This document shows positions 34,843 to 42,332 of a DNA stretch of 64,000 bases, piece after piece. Origin of the DNA: an uncultured Bacteroidales bacterium. Its GTDB lineage: Bacteria; Bacteroidota; Bacteroidia; Bacteroidales; Paludibacteraceae. The notes below the pieces were generated by a model. It was not told the origin of the DNA. It saw only the letters and a list, made by a program, of their open reading frames with translations, and did no database searches. Positions within the stretch are counted from its first letter, which is position 1. The number at the start of each line of letters is the position of its first letter. Made by a program: the position numbers and the translations under genes. The stretch is taken from NCBI GenBank assembly GCA_902792535.1, contig CADAZU010000001.1, positions 116,218 through 180,217 of the forward strand, written 5' to 3'.

Positions 34843-36392
34843 AACACAAATTTTCCTTTTTGCTGCTTGTAGCAGTTGTCATCGGCGCTTGCACCTCTGC
34901 GCCGCAGTATCAAACCACCAAGCAGGGCGACATCGACCGACTGACCAAAGCGGCGTCCTTTGCGATGCCGAAAGTGAAAGTTCCTTCGTTCCCGAGCCGC
35001 ACATTCAATGTGCTGGATTTCGGGGCTGACCCAACGGGCGTAGCGCTGGCTACCGAGGCGATCCAGAAAGCCATCGACGAATGTACAGCCGCCGGAGGCG
35101 GAACGGTAGTCATCCCTGCCGGTATCTACACCACCGGTCCGCTCACGCTGAAATCCAACGTCCGTCTCTATACCGAGGCGAACAGTTTCATCGTCTTCAG
35201 CCATGATCTGGACCTCTATGAGATCTACGACGAGTGGTTTGAGGGCATTCCGACCAAGCGTTGCACCTCTCCGCTGAATGCACGCGGAGCTGAGAATATC
35301 GCCATCACCGGCCATGGTACGTTCAACGGCAACGGCGACTGGTGGCGTCCGCTCAAGAAAGGCAAGATGGCTCCGAGCCAATGGAAGAAGCACCTGCAGG
35401 AGAAAGGCGGCGTAGTGACCGAGAAAGACATCTGGTATCCGGACAGCGCATCGATCCTGGCGCAGACTTATTGCGTGGACCAGAACGTGCCGGTCATCAC
35501 CGACGACAGCCTCTGGCAGGTAGTCAAATCCTTCCTCCGCCCCGTGCTGCTCCATTTCGTGGACTGCAAAGGCATCCTCTTGGAGGGCGTGACGTTTGAG
35601 AACAGCCCGGCATGGAACCTCCATCCGATGTGCTGCGAGAACCTTATCCTGCGCGACCTCAATGTCCGCAACCCGTGGTACAGCCAGAACGGCGACGGCG
35701 TGGATGTAGAGAGTTGCAAAAACGTAGTGATCAGCCATTGCTCGTTTGACGTAGGCGACGACGCCATCTGCATGAAGTCCGGCAAAGACAAACCCGGTCG
35801 CGACAGAGGCATCCCGACGGAGAACGTAGTGGTGGACGACTGCGTCGTTTATCACGGCCATGGCGGGTTTGTATGCGGCTCCGAGATGTCCGGCGGTATC
35901 AAGAATGTGCAGGTGAGCAACAACCTCTATATCGGTACCGATGTAGGTCTGCGGTTCAAATCCACCCGCGGACGCGGAGGCGTGGTTGAGAATATCTATA
36001 TCCGCGACGTCAACATGGCGAATATCCCGAACGAGGGTCTGCTGTTTGACCTCTTCTACGGCGGTAAAGGCGCCGGCGAGGAGACCGAAGAAGAGCTCGC
36101 TGCGCGCATGAATGCAGAGGCTCCGGCGGTAAGCGAAGAGACGCCGGCGTTCAAGAATATCGTGATTGAGAACGTCAAGGGTAACAACATCAAACGCGCT
36201 ATCTATTTCAACGGTCTGCCGGAGATGAAGATCCGGAATGTCACCCTGCGCGACATCACGATGAATGCCACCGAGGGGGCACTCTTCCGCCAGACGAACG
36301 GGCTGGTGATTGATAATGTGAATATCCATGTGCAGAAAGGCGAAGCCTTCTCGTTGGCTCCGACGGTTGAGAATGTCACGATCAATAAATAA
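34839..36392 (+). CDS. GH28 family polygalacturonase-like lipoprotein
   Basis: 517 residues. Lipoprotein signal MKHKFSFLLLVAVVIGAC with Cys at 18. Right-handed beta-helix: FNVLDFGADPTGVA, GGGTVVIPAGIYTTGP, NSPAWNLHPMCCEN, and the GH28 catalytic motifs NGDGVDVESC, VGDDAICMKSG, HGGFVCGSEMSGG and LRFKSTRGRGG. Likely hydrolyses pectic galacturonan or related linkages at the cell surface or periplasm. Start at 34839 overlaps truA by 4 nt. The next gene overlaps by 20 nt and encodes a DUF4861 lipoprotein, forming a pectin-degradation pair. Confidence 0.9.
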   Translation: MKHKFSFLLLVAVVIGACTSAPQYQTTKQGDIDRLTKAASFAMPKVKVPSFPSRTFNVLDFGADPTGVALATEAIQKAIDECTAAGGGTVVIPAGIYTTGPLTLKSNVRLYTEANSFIVFSHDLDLYEIYDEWFEGIPTKRCTSPLNARGAENIAITGHGTFNGNGDWWRPLKKGKMAPSQWKKHLQEKGGVVTEKDIWYPDSASILAQTYCVDQNVPVITDDSLWQVVKSFLRPVLLHFVDCKGILLEGVTFENSPAWNLHPMCCENLILRDLNVRNPWYSQNGDGVDVESCKNVVISHCSFDVGDDAICMKSGKDKPGRDRGIPTENVVVDDCVVYHGHGGFVCGSEMSGGIKNVQVSNNLYIGTDVGLRFKSTRGRGGVVENIYIRDVNMANIPNEGLLFDLFYGGKGAGEETEEELAARMNAEAPAVSEETPAFKNIVIENVKGNNIKRAIYFNGLPEMKIRNVTLRDITMNATEGALFRQTNGLVIDNVNIHVQKGEAFSLAPTVENVTINK

Positions 36393-37392
36393 TATCGGCT
36401 TAGCGATAGTCGGTCTGCTGCTCGCAGGGTGCGCCCCGCGGGTAGCGACCTCGTTTTGGAAGATCGGCACGCCTGCGGATTCGGTTCGTCCGGGGTATAA
36501 AGTTATTTATGCAGAAGGCAAGACACGCCACTGCTACCCTATCACGGAATGGACGTCCACCGACGAGAAAGCGGACACCTACCACCAGCTTCACCACCAT
36601 GGCGTGGCGGTGGAGAACGAGTTGATGGCGTATCGCATCTATTTCGACAAGAAACAGACGATTGATCCTTATTGCAAACGGAAGCCGCAGCTGGAGTTGG
36701 CTGAGAGCCATTGGTACCCCAACGACAGTCTGCTGGCAGCGGGTTACGGCGACGATATTCTCCGCGTCAGCGGAACGGTCGGCGTCGGTTCTGTCAAATA
36801 CTGGAACGGCAAGAAGCAGATCCACATTGAGAACATCCGCGAACGCAGCCAGCGCATCGTCTCGTCAAAAAAGGATCAGGCTACTATAGAAGTTGCCGTC
36901 AAGGGATGGGAGGTGCCCAATCAGTCTGAATCCAAAGTGGACTTTGCTGTCCAATATACTCTCCGCGCCGGACACCGCGATATGCGATGCGATGTCTTCT
37001 GCTCTGCGCCTGTCGAAGGCCTCTGCACCGGCGTACAGACCATTCCGGCGAAGGGCGGAAAAGACACAATCTCGATTGTCCTGCCGAACGGCGTTCTGTT
37101 GGCTTCATGGGGCACCGACTGGCCTGTGAACGATAGTGCCATGTACGCCAAAGAGACCGTCGGGCTGGGTGCCTTCATTCCGAAAGAGTATGCCGGCGAG
37201 TTGGTTCACGACAAGCAGAACAACTTGTGTTTGTTAAAGCTGTCAGCTTTCAGCCATCAGCCGTCAGCCTTGCCCCGCACCGCTCATTTCTACCTCACCT
37301 GCTGCGGAGCGACCAAAGAAAACCACCCCGTGGCAAGGACTGCCGAGGAGTGGTATGCCTATCTGAAGAAATGGGCGAAAGGATTAAAGTAA
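36373..37392 (+). CDS. DUF4861 family lipoprotein (pectin-degradation context)
   Basis: 339 residues. Lipobox IVGLLLAGC, Cys at ~20. DUF4861-like features: YHQLHHHGVAVENELMAYRIYFDKK, YGDDILRVSGTVGVGSV, and a C-terminal VGLGAFIPKEYAG region. The family accompanies pectin- and rhamnogalacturonan-degrading enzymes; its activity is not settled. ATG 36373 chosen because it directly precedes the signal sequence; it overlaps GH28 by 20 nt. A TCAGC heptad repeat (LSAFSHQPSAL) is in frame near the C-terminus. The last 24 codons recur as relics at 40325 and 41972. Convergent with fic (9-nt overlap). Confidence 0.82.
   Translation: MSRSINNIGLAIVGLLLAGCAPRVATSFWKIGTPADSVRPGYKVIYAEGKTRHCYPITEWTSTDEKADTYHQLHHHGVAVENELMAYRIYFDKKQTIDPYCKRKPQLELAESHWYPNDSLLAAGYGDDILRVSGTVGVGSVKYWNGKKQIHIENIRERSQRIVSSKKDQATIEVAVKGWEVPNQSESKVDFAVQYTLRAGHRDMRCDVFCSAPVEGLCTGVQTIPAKGGKDTISIVLPNGVLLASWGTDWPVNDSAMYAKETVGLGAFIPKEYAGELVHDKQNNLCLLKLSAFSHQPSALPRTAHFYLTCCGATKENHPVARTAEEWYAYLKKWAKGLK
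37241..37269 (+). repeat. TCAGC heptad repeat inside DUF4861 gene
   Basis: Four 7-nt units, in frame as LSAFSHQPSA; closely similar to the ilvE copy. Confidence 0.8.
37321..37392 (+). repeat. Island-boundary repeat C1: 3' end of the DUF4861 gene
   Basis: Last 24 codons of the DUF4861 gene, NHPVARTAEEWYAYL onward to stop. Similar sequence recurs after each AAA ATPase gene (C2, C3). Confidence 0.7.
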
Positions 37393-38664
37393 GGTTAGAT
37401 AAGCAAAATATTTATACGCCAAGTCTTCTAATGAGCGCTCTGCTTGCGCTAAACTTTGCATATCCCCTTCACTCAGACGCTCACGATACAATTGCTTTTT
37501 ATAGACCATACAGATATATTTCTGTTCTTCGCTTTCCTCTATATGTATATCTTCAAACGGCAGCGAACTATGCGGATCATATACCATATTATACACGATG
37601 TTTCGGACGTTTCCTGGAACCGGACGCAACATTTTTTTCTCCACTAAATCCGTTATATCGCGATTGGCAGTATCCAAGGACACCTCTGCCAACTTCGCCC
37701 AATTCTTTGCCGTCAGTTTACCATCGTATCCGCTAAGATATATATTCAAAATCTTCTTCTGCCGCTCTGAGCACACAATATCTTCATGAACATGCCAGAA
37801 ATAGGTCTTATTCAGTACATTTCCTATCACCGTATCGGAGTCCTTTATCGCGACCAACAAGGTATTCAAAAACCACATCAACCAATTGGTGATATCCGTT
37901 CCGCGCTGGGCGCGCTCCAGCTCCAAATAATAGTTCTTTCGGTCAGCATAAATCGCCTTGGACATACTATAGTATCGCAGATTGCTATCTTCAACGCGCG
38001 CCAAAACCATATCCGATAGAGCACGAGTAATACGTCCGTTCCCATCATCAAAAGGATGGATACATACAAACCGGAAATGCGCTATAGCTGCTTTTATAGG
38101 TGTAGCAGGGAGACCGGGATCATTAAACCAATCTATAAACCGCTCCATCTCTCCCGGTACACGTTCCGGAGCCGGAGCCTCGTAGCATACTCGTTCACGC
38201 CCCATATTACCGGACACAACCTGCATTCCCACCTGACGATACTGTCCCACATCAATAGGATATAGCCGTGTCCGCTCAACCGGGAACAGTTCACTATGCC
38301 ACGCAAAAAGACGCTCTTCTGTCAGCGGTTGTCTGTAATTACGCGTTGCATCCAGCGAAACACTCACCATGCCTTCCACATAGTGCGACATTGTATCATT
38401 GGTATCTTCGTAGGGTACACCTAAACGGCGCGCCACAGATGAACGAACCGATCGGGTATTAAGCGTTACACCTTCTATCTCTGAGGACGAAACAATATCT
38501 TGCGTCACACTCTCGGCAGTTGCTTTCAGCTGCTCATCGAAGCCAACCATACTCAGACGTCCACGCATATACCCTAAAGCTTGCGACACTTCTGCCAGCT
38601 TTGCATCTACTATATCATGATTCCACGCAAATTGCGTCCAATTGTCTAATTCGTGAATAAACAT
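37384..38664 (-). CDS. Fic family protein with N-terminal inhibitory motif
   Basis: About 426 residues. N-terminal DUF4172-like helices (FIHELDNWTQFAWNHD), inhibitory motif SSEIEG near residue 65, Fic core HPFDDGNGRITR (~200), and a C-terminal winged-helix-like region (LTAKNWAKLAEVSLDTANRDI). Fic proteins transfer AMP or related groups to target proteins; the in-cis SxxxEG helix keeps the site inhibited. Start 38664 is chosen because an upstream in-frame ATG (38694) precedes the transcription start predicted from the promoter at 38692-38723. First gene of the accessory island. Confidence 0.9.
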   Translation of the reverse strand: MFIHELDNWTQFAWNHDIVDAKLAEVSQALGYMRGRLSMVGFDEQLKATAESVTQDIVSSSEIEGVTLNTRSVRSSVARRLGVPYEDTNDTMSHYVEGMVSVSLDATRNYRQPLTEERLFAWHSELFPVERTRLYPIDVGQYRQVGMQVVSGNMGRERVCYEAPAPERVPGEMERFIDWFNDPGLPATPIKAAIAHFRFVCIHPFDDGNGRITRALSDMVLARVEDSNLRYYSMSKAIYADRKNYYLELERAQRGTDITNWLMWFLNTLLVAIKDSDTVIGNVLNKTYFWHVHEDIVCSERQKKILNIYLSGYDGKLTAKNWAKLAEVSLDTANRDITDLVEKKMLRPVPGNVRNIVYNMVYDPHSSLPFEDIHIEESEEQKYICMVYKKQLYRERLSEGDMQSLAQAERSLEDLAYKYFAYLTLL

Positions 38665-38691
38665 ATGATATGCCCCTTCCAAAATTCGATG

Positions 38692-38723
38692 CAAAGATAC
38701 AACTTTTGCGGCATATATGCAAA
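38692..38723 (-). promoter_or_regulatory. Promoter for fic
   Basis: On the minus strand: TTTG (38720-38723), 20-nt spacer, TATCTTTG (38692-38699). Confidence 0.8.
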
Positions 38724-38824
38724 TTTAAGCCGCATTTTTTGCGGTTTATTTTTTATTTTAAGCCGCATCTTACAGTTTAATGCAGTTACTATGCAGTCGC
38801 TACCGGTACCACTTCGTTACCACT

Positions 38825-38860
38825 ACGGACATCTTTGTACAATTTGATGTCCGTTTTTTA
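38825..38860 (+). terminator. Hairpin with T-run upstream of the AAA ATPase
   Basis: ACGGACATC (38825-38833) pairs with GATGTCCGT (38846-38854), followed by T6. No plus-strand gene precedes it, so it may be a relic of a lost gene or insulate the ATPase. Confidence 0.7.
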
Positions 38861-38899
38861 TATAAAATCACACTTTTGGAAGTCTTTTTTAGAAATAAA

Positions 38900-38931
38900 T
38901 TTGCTCTTTCAAAACTTTTTTTGTACCTTTG
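38900..38931 (+). promoter_or_regulatory. Promoter for DUF234-type AAA ATPase
   Basis: TTTG (38900-38903), 20-nt spacer, TACCTTTG (38924-38931). Confidence 0.8.
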
Positions 38932-38978
38932 CAGCCGAATTATGTAAATGACCATTTATATAAATATAGATTAACATT

Positions 38979-40292
38979 ATGAGATTCTACGACAGAGACA
39001 AAGAATTAGATGTACTGCAACAGACAGAGTTACAATCACGTACCAATGCCACCTTTACAGTACTGATGGGACGCAGACGAGTAGGAAAAACCGCGCTTTT
39101 GATGCATGCATTTGACCATGATGAGTTTGCCTATCTGTTTGTCTCAAAAGATAGCGAAGCCATGCTTTGCCGGAAATTCCAAGATGCGTTGGAACAGCAG
39201 TTGCAATTATCGGTATTTGGTACGATAACCCGGTTTCGGGATTTATTTGAGTTAATCATGCGCGCTTCCGTTCAGCGGCATTTCACCATTATTATCGATG
39301 AATTTCAGAACTTGCAGAAGATTAATCCAGCCATCTTTAGCGAGATTCAGGACGTATGGGATAGATACCACACGGAGTCGCACATCAATCTCATTGTATC
39401 GGGCAGCATCACTTCACTAATGAAGCGGATTTTTGAGAATGAGAGTGAACCACTATACGGACGGCCTACCTCCAAGTTTACACTTCGCCCTTTCAGCATA
39501 CATGTGCTGAAAAGCATATTTGCAGACCACTGTCCCGAATATACCAACGAAGATCTGCTATGTCTCTATATGATAACCGGAGGAGTGGCAAAATATGTGG
39601 AGTTGCTGATGGATGCCGGATGCTATACGAAAGCGCAAATGCTTGATTATGTTTGCCGAATGGATTCATATTTTCTCACGGAAGGAAGGGATATTATCAA
39701 TAATGAATTCGGCTCGGATTATAATACCTACTATTCCATCTTGCAACTTATTGCAGGAGGTGCCAACAGACGGGGAGAGATAGATGGGGCTTTGCAAAAG
39801 GACTGCGGAGTATATTTGTCCAACTTGGAACGCAATTTCAACATGATCACACGCATCAAACCCATGTTGGCGTCTGCATATTCGAAAACATCTTCCTATG
39901 AAATATCAGACCCCTTCCTGCGTTTTTGGTTCCGTTTCATTTGTCCTTTTCAGGCTCTTATAGAGAGTGGGCAAATGCAGCTGCTACGAGCAAATATTGA
40001 TTCGCACTATGACCAATTCACCGGTATTACTTTGGAGCGATATTTCCAGACGCTATTGATGGAAAGCGGACAGTTTACCCAAGTAGGCAATTGGTGGGAC
40101 AGAAAGGGAGAGAACGAGATTGATATTATTGCCCTGAATGAATTTACCCATGAAGCCCTTGCTGCAGAGGTCAAACGCAACGAGAATAAAATCAGTTTGG
40201 ATGTCTTGAAAGATAAGGTGAACCATTTGCCTCATGCGCAGTTCGGCAAATATCGCTTTGCATTCAAAAGCTTCTCTATAAAACAAATGTAA
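38979..40292 (+). CDS. AAA ATPase with C-terminal DUF234 nuclease-like domain
   Basis: 437 residues. MRFYDRDKELDVLQQ at the start, Walker A MGRRRVGKTALL (~30), Walker B TIIIDEFQNL (~110), sensor-like LIVSGSITSLMK. The C-terminal region (~300-437) carries ENEIDIIALNE and AAEVKRNENKIS, a D-x-ExK arrangement like the PD-(D/E)XK fold proposed for DUF234. The family is frequent, accessory and of unknown role; nucleic-acid processing or toxin-like functions are speculative. Own promoter at 38900-38931. Followed by boundary repeat C2. Confidence 0.85.
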   Translation: MRFYDRDKELDVLQQTELQSRTNATFTVLMGRRRVGKTALLMHAFDHDEFAYLFVSKDSEAMLCRKFQDALEQQLQLSVFGTITRFRDLFELIMRASVQRHFTIIIDEFQNLQKINPAIFSEIQDVWDRYHTESHINLIVSGSITSLMKRIFENESEPLYGRPTSKFTLRPFSIHVLKSIFADHCPEYTNEDLLCLYMITGGVAKYVELLMDAGCYTKAQMLDYVCRMDSYFLTEGRDIINNEFGSDYNTYYSILQLIAGGANRRGEIDGALQKDCGVYLSNLERNFNMITRIKPMLASAYSKTSSYEISDPFLRFWFRFICPFQALIESGQMQLLRANIDSHYDQFTGITLERYFQTLLMESGQFTQVGNWWDRKGENEIDIIALNEFTHEALAAEVKRNENKISLDVLKDKVNHLPHAQFGKYRFAFKSFSIKQM

Positions 40293-40324
40293 AATCTTCT
40301 ACCGAACATTATTGGGGCTTTCAA

Positions 40325-40396
40325 CAAACCACCCTGCGGCAGGTTGCCACGGGGTGGTTTGTATATCTTCGCCGATAGGCGAAGGGGTTGAAATAG
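40325..40396 (+). repeat. Island-boundary repeat C2: degraded DUF4861 3'-end copy
   Basis: Matches C3 closely over TGGTTTGTATATCTTCGCCG and the following GGCGAAG, but the frame is disrupted. Its ends can also form a CAAACCACCC/GGGTGGTTTG stem and may terminate the preceding gene. Confidence 0.65.
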
Positions 40397-40435
40397 ATAA
40401 AAAGTGCAGGTAGGACGTCTTTTTTTGCCCAAAAA

Positions 40436-40467
40436 CTTGCATGTATAAAAGATTTTTTGTACCTTTG
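40436..40467 (+). promoter_or_regulatory. Promoter for DUF4143-type AAA ATPase
   Basis: CTTG (40436-40439), 20-nt spacer, TACCTTTG (40460-40467). Confidence 0.75.
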
Positions 40468-40471
40468 CAGC

Positions 40472-40569
40472 GATTTTTTGTTTGTATTTTGTACAAAAAC
40501 GACAAATTATTTGTTTGTATTTTGTCCGAAATCGCTAAATTATTTACTTGTATTTTATCCAATATACTG
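40472..40569 (+). repeat. Three 32-33 nt tandem repeats in the leader of the DUF4143 gene
   Basis: Units 40472-40503, 40504-40536 and 40537-40569 share TTTGTATTTTGT/ACTTGTATTTTAT cores followed by an A-rich tail ending ACGAC/TCGCT. They lie between the promoter and the ATG, so they could be operators or leader-RNA elements. Confidence 0.7.
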
Positions 40570-40579
40570 ATAAACAGTA

Positions 40580-41950
40580 ATGTACAAAGAACGCAACATC
40601 GATGCCGCGCTATATACATGGAGCAAGCGTAGCAACCACAAGACATTACTACTGCGTGGGGCACGTCAAGTAGGAAAATCTACTGCTGTTCGCCATTTAG
40701 GGGAACGGTTTGAGAGTTTTGTAGAGATCAACTTTGACAAGCAGAAATCATTTCATGCCCTTTTCAACGGCGATTTAGACGCACATGTGATTGCGTCGCA
40801 GATTGCCAATATTACCGGTAAAACCGTACTGCCGGGTAAGACCTTGCTATTTTTTGATGAAATACAAGCGTGCCCTAATGCCATTCTCAGTTTGCGCTTT
40901 TTCTATGAGGACTATCCGGAATTACATGTTATAGCTGCCGGATCACTATTGGAATTTGCGTTAGCGGAGTTGCCTACTTTTGGTGTCGGACGACTGCAAT
41001 CACTCTTCATGTATCCGATGTGCTTTGATGAGTTTCTCAAAGCGACTGGTAACGCCGGACTTATCATAGAACGGGAAAAGGCAGCCTCTACTCTCCCCCT
41101 TAATGAGGCTTTTCATAAAAAACTGGTGCAGCAATTCCGCAATTATATTATGATAGGAGGCCTTCCCGAGGTAGTTTGCAAATGGGAAGAAACAGGAGAC
41201 TATCTGCAATGCCAGGAATTGCAAGACCAACTGGTTATCTCTTATGAAGACGACTTCGCCAAATACAAGAAGAAAGCCAATCCTGAACTTTTGAGACGGG
41301 TATTACGTAGTGCGGCGGTGCAGATAACCAACAAATTCATCTACGCACAAGCTTCCTCTGAAAAGTCCGAAAAGATCCGTGAGGCACTCAATCTGCTGAC
41401 TATGGCAGGTCTACTGATTCCTGTAACACGCACAGACGCTAACGGTCTGCCGTTAGGAAGCGAGGCAGACAGTACTTATCAGAAAATATTGGTTTTCGAT
41501 AGCGGTATATTACTCCGCTTGCTCAATTTGTCGCTGGGTTCCATTCAACATATAACCGAAGAAATCCTGACTGCCAATGAGGCAGATTTAGTGAACAAAG
41601 GAAAGATTGTGGAGATGATTGCCGGATTGGAAATAATGAAACATATGCCCGACACTCTGCGCCATGAGATGTATTATTGGGTGAGACAGGAAAAAAGCAG
41701 CCAAGCCGAAGTGGACTATCTTGAACCGTATAAAGGACAGATACTACCAATAGAAATCAAAGCAGAAACACAAGGCGGAATGAAAAGTTTATGGACCTTT
41801 ATGCGCAACAAGAAGCTTGACTATGCATTACGCTGTTCATTGGAGAATTTCGGACAGTTTGACTATACTGACAAAGAAACAGAAAACGCTATTCGACACG
41901 TTGACGTCTATCCTCTATATGCCATTTCACAGATGCCGATCTTTAAATAA
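40580..41950 (+). CDS. AAA ATPase with DUF4143 domain
   Basis: 456 residues. Walker A LLRGARQVGKSTAVRHL (~25-40), Walker B TLLFFDEIQACPNA (~92), AAGSLLEFAL sensor region, MYPMCFDEFLKATG. The C-terminal DUF4143 part ends with EVDYLEPYKGQILPIEIKAE, a D-x-ExK pattern of PD-(D/E)XK type. Very common accessory ATPase family of unknown role, often variably present between strains. Own promoter and an unusual triple tandem repeat in its leader. Followed by boundary repeat C3 and a shared terminator hairpin. Confidence 0.88.
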   Translation: MYKERNIDAALYTWSKRSNHKTLLLRGARQVGKSTAVRHLGERFESFVEINFDKQKSFHALFNGDLDAHVIASQIANITGKTVLPGKTLLFFDEIQACPNAILSLRFFYEDYPELHVIAAGSLLEFALAELPTFGVGRLQSLFMYPMCFDEFLKATGNAGLIIEREKAASTLPLNEAFHKKLVQQFRNYIMIGGLPEVVCKWEETGDYLQCQELQDQLVISYEDDFAKYKKKANPELLRRVLRSAAVQITNKFIYAQASSEKSEKIREALNLLTMAGLLIPVTRTDANGLPLGSEADSTYQKILVFDSGILLRLLNLSLGSIQHITEEILTANEADLVNKGKIVEMIAGLEIMKHMPDTLRHEMYYWVRQEKSSQAEVDYLEPYKGQILPIEIKAETQGGMKSLWTFMRNKKLDYALRCSLENFGQFDYTDKETENAIRHVDVYPLYAISQMPIFK

Positions 41951-41971
41951 TCTTATACCGTCAATAATACA

Positions 41972-42043
41972 AACCACCCCGTGGCAACAAGTGCCGAGGA
42001 GTGGTTTGTATATCTTCGCCGATGGGCGAAGAACCTGAGATAA
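41972..42043 (+). pseudogene. Island-boundary repeat C3: relic of a DUF4861 3' end
   Basis: 72 nt encode NHPVATSAEEWFVYL and on to WAKNLR-stop, 24 codons exactly like the end of the DUF4861 gene (37321-37392). Fifteen of 23 residues are identical and several differences are conservative (K/R, Y/F, T/S), so the sequence probably diverged while still coding. No upstream part of such a gene is present. Confidence 0.7.
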
Positions 42044-42061
42044 TTCGTTTCCTCTAAACAA

Positions 42062-42094
42062 AGTAAACGACAACTTCATCAGTTGTCGTTTACT
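42062..42094. terminator. Strong bidirectional terminator hairpin
   Basis: Perfect 14-bp stem AGTAAACGACAACT / AGTTGTCGTTTACT with a 5-nt loop. Ends the DUF4143 gene on the plus strand and the 42-residue peptide transcript on the minus strand. Confidence 0.75.
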
Positions 42095-42159
42095 TGTATT
42101 TTAGCGGTCATTTACGTGACCATGTCGTGACCATTACGTACGTCTCTGTAGGGTTTGTA

Positions 42160-42288
42160 TCAGAATGCAGGATCACGCCGCTTGGGAGCACTGACTGACC
42201 CATGAGGGCTGCCGGGCAGCGCCATTATATAGTCTGTCTCTAAACAAACAACCTCTAATGTGGGCACTATGTAATGCTTCTTTTTCAT
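42160..42288 (-). CDS. 42-residue MKKxxYIxPxxEVV peptide, second member
   Basis: ATG at 42288, TGA at 42160-42162. Begins MKKKHYIVPTLEVVCLETDY and has a Gly/Pro/Ser- and Arg/Lys-rich tail. Same length and N-terminal pattern as the peptide at 455-583; the tails differ completely. It has a private promoter (42299-42330), a leader of only a few nucleotides and a strong terminator (42062-42094), so it is a monocistronic unit. The pattern suits a leader-plus-variable-core precursor, but function is unknown. Confidence 0.75.
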   Translation of the reverse strand: MKKKHYIVPTLEVVCLETDYIMALPGSPHGSVSAPKRRDPAF

Positions 42289-42298
42289 TTTTCGACTG

Positions 42299-42330
42299 CA
42301 AAGGTACTGCTTTTTTTTCGAACCAGCAAA
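42299..42330 (-). promoter_or_regulatory. Promoter for the second 42-residue peptide
   Basis: On the minus strand: TTTG (42327-42330), 20-nt spacer, TACCTTTG (42299-42306). The -33 box lies just outside the stop codon of the giant gene. Confidence 0.8.
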
Positions 42331-42332
42331 TT

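Larger units (their letters stand above)
38665..38978. other. Divergent intergenic region between fic and AAA ATPase
   Basis: Contains the fic promoter (38692-38723), a direct repeat TTTAAGCCGCAT (38725 and 38758), short GTTACCAC repeats (~38805-38823), a terminator hairpin (38825-38860) and the ATPase promoter (38900-38931). No gene seen. Confidence 0.6.

Noticed and set aside
34818-36470. 550-codon minus-strand open frame antisense to GH28
   Set aside because: The sense strand has clear GH28 motifs and a lipoprotein signal; the antisense translation shows only Val/Ala/His-rich shadow sequence.
38665-38694. Upstream ATG (38694) as fic start
   Set aside because: It lies upstream of the transcription start predicted from the -7 box at 38692-38699; the next ATG at 38664 starts the conserved FIHELDNW region.
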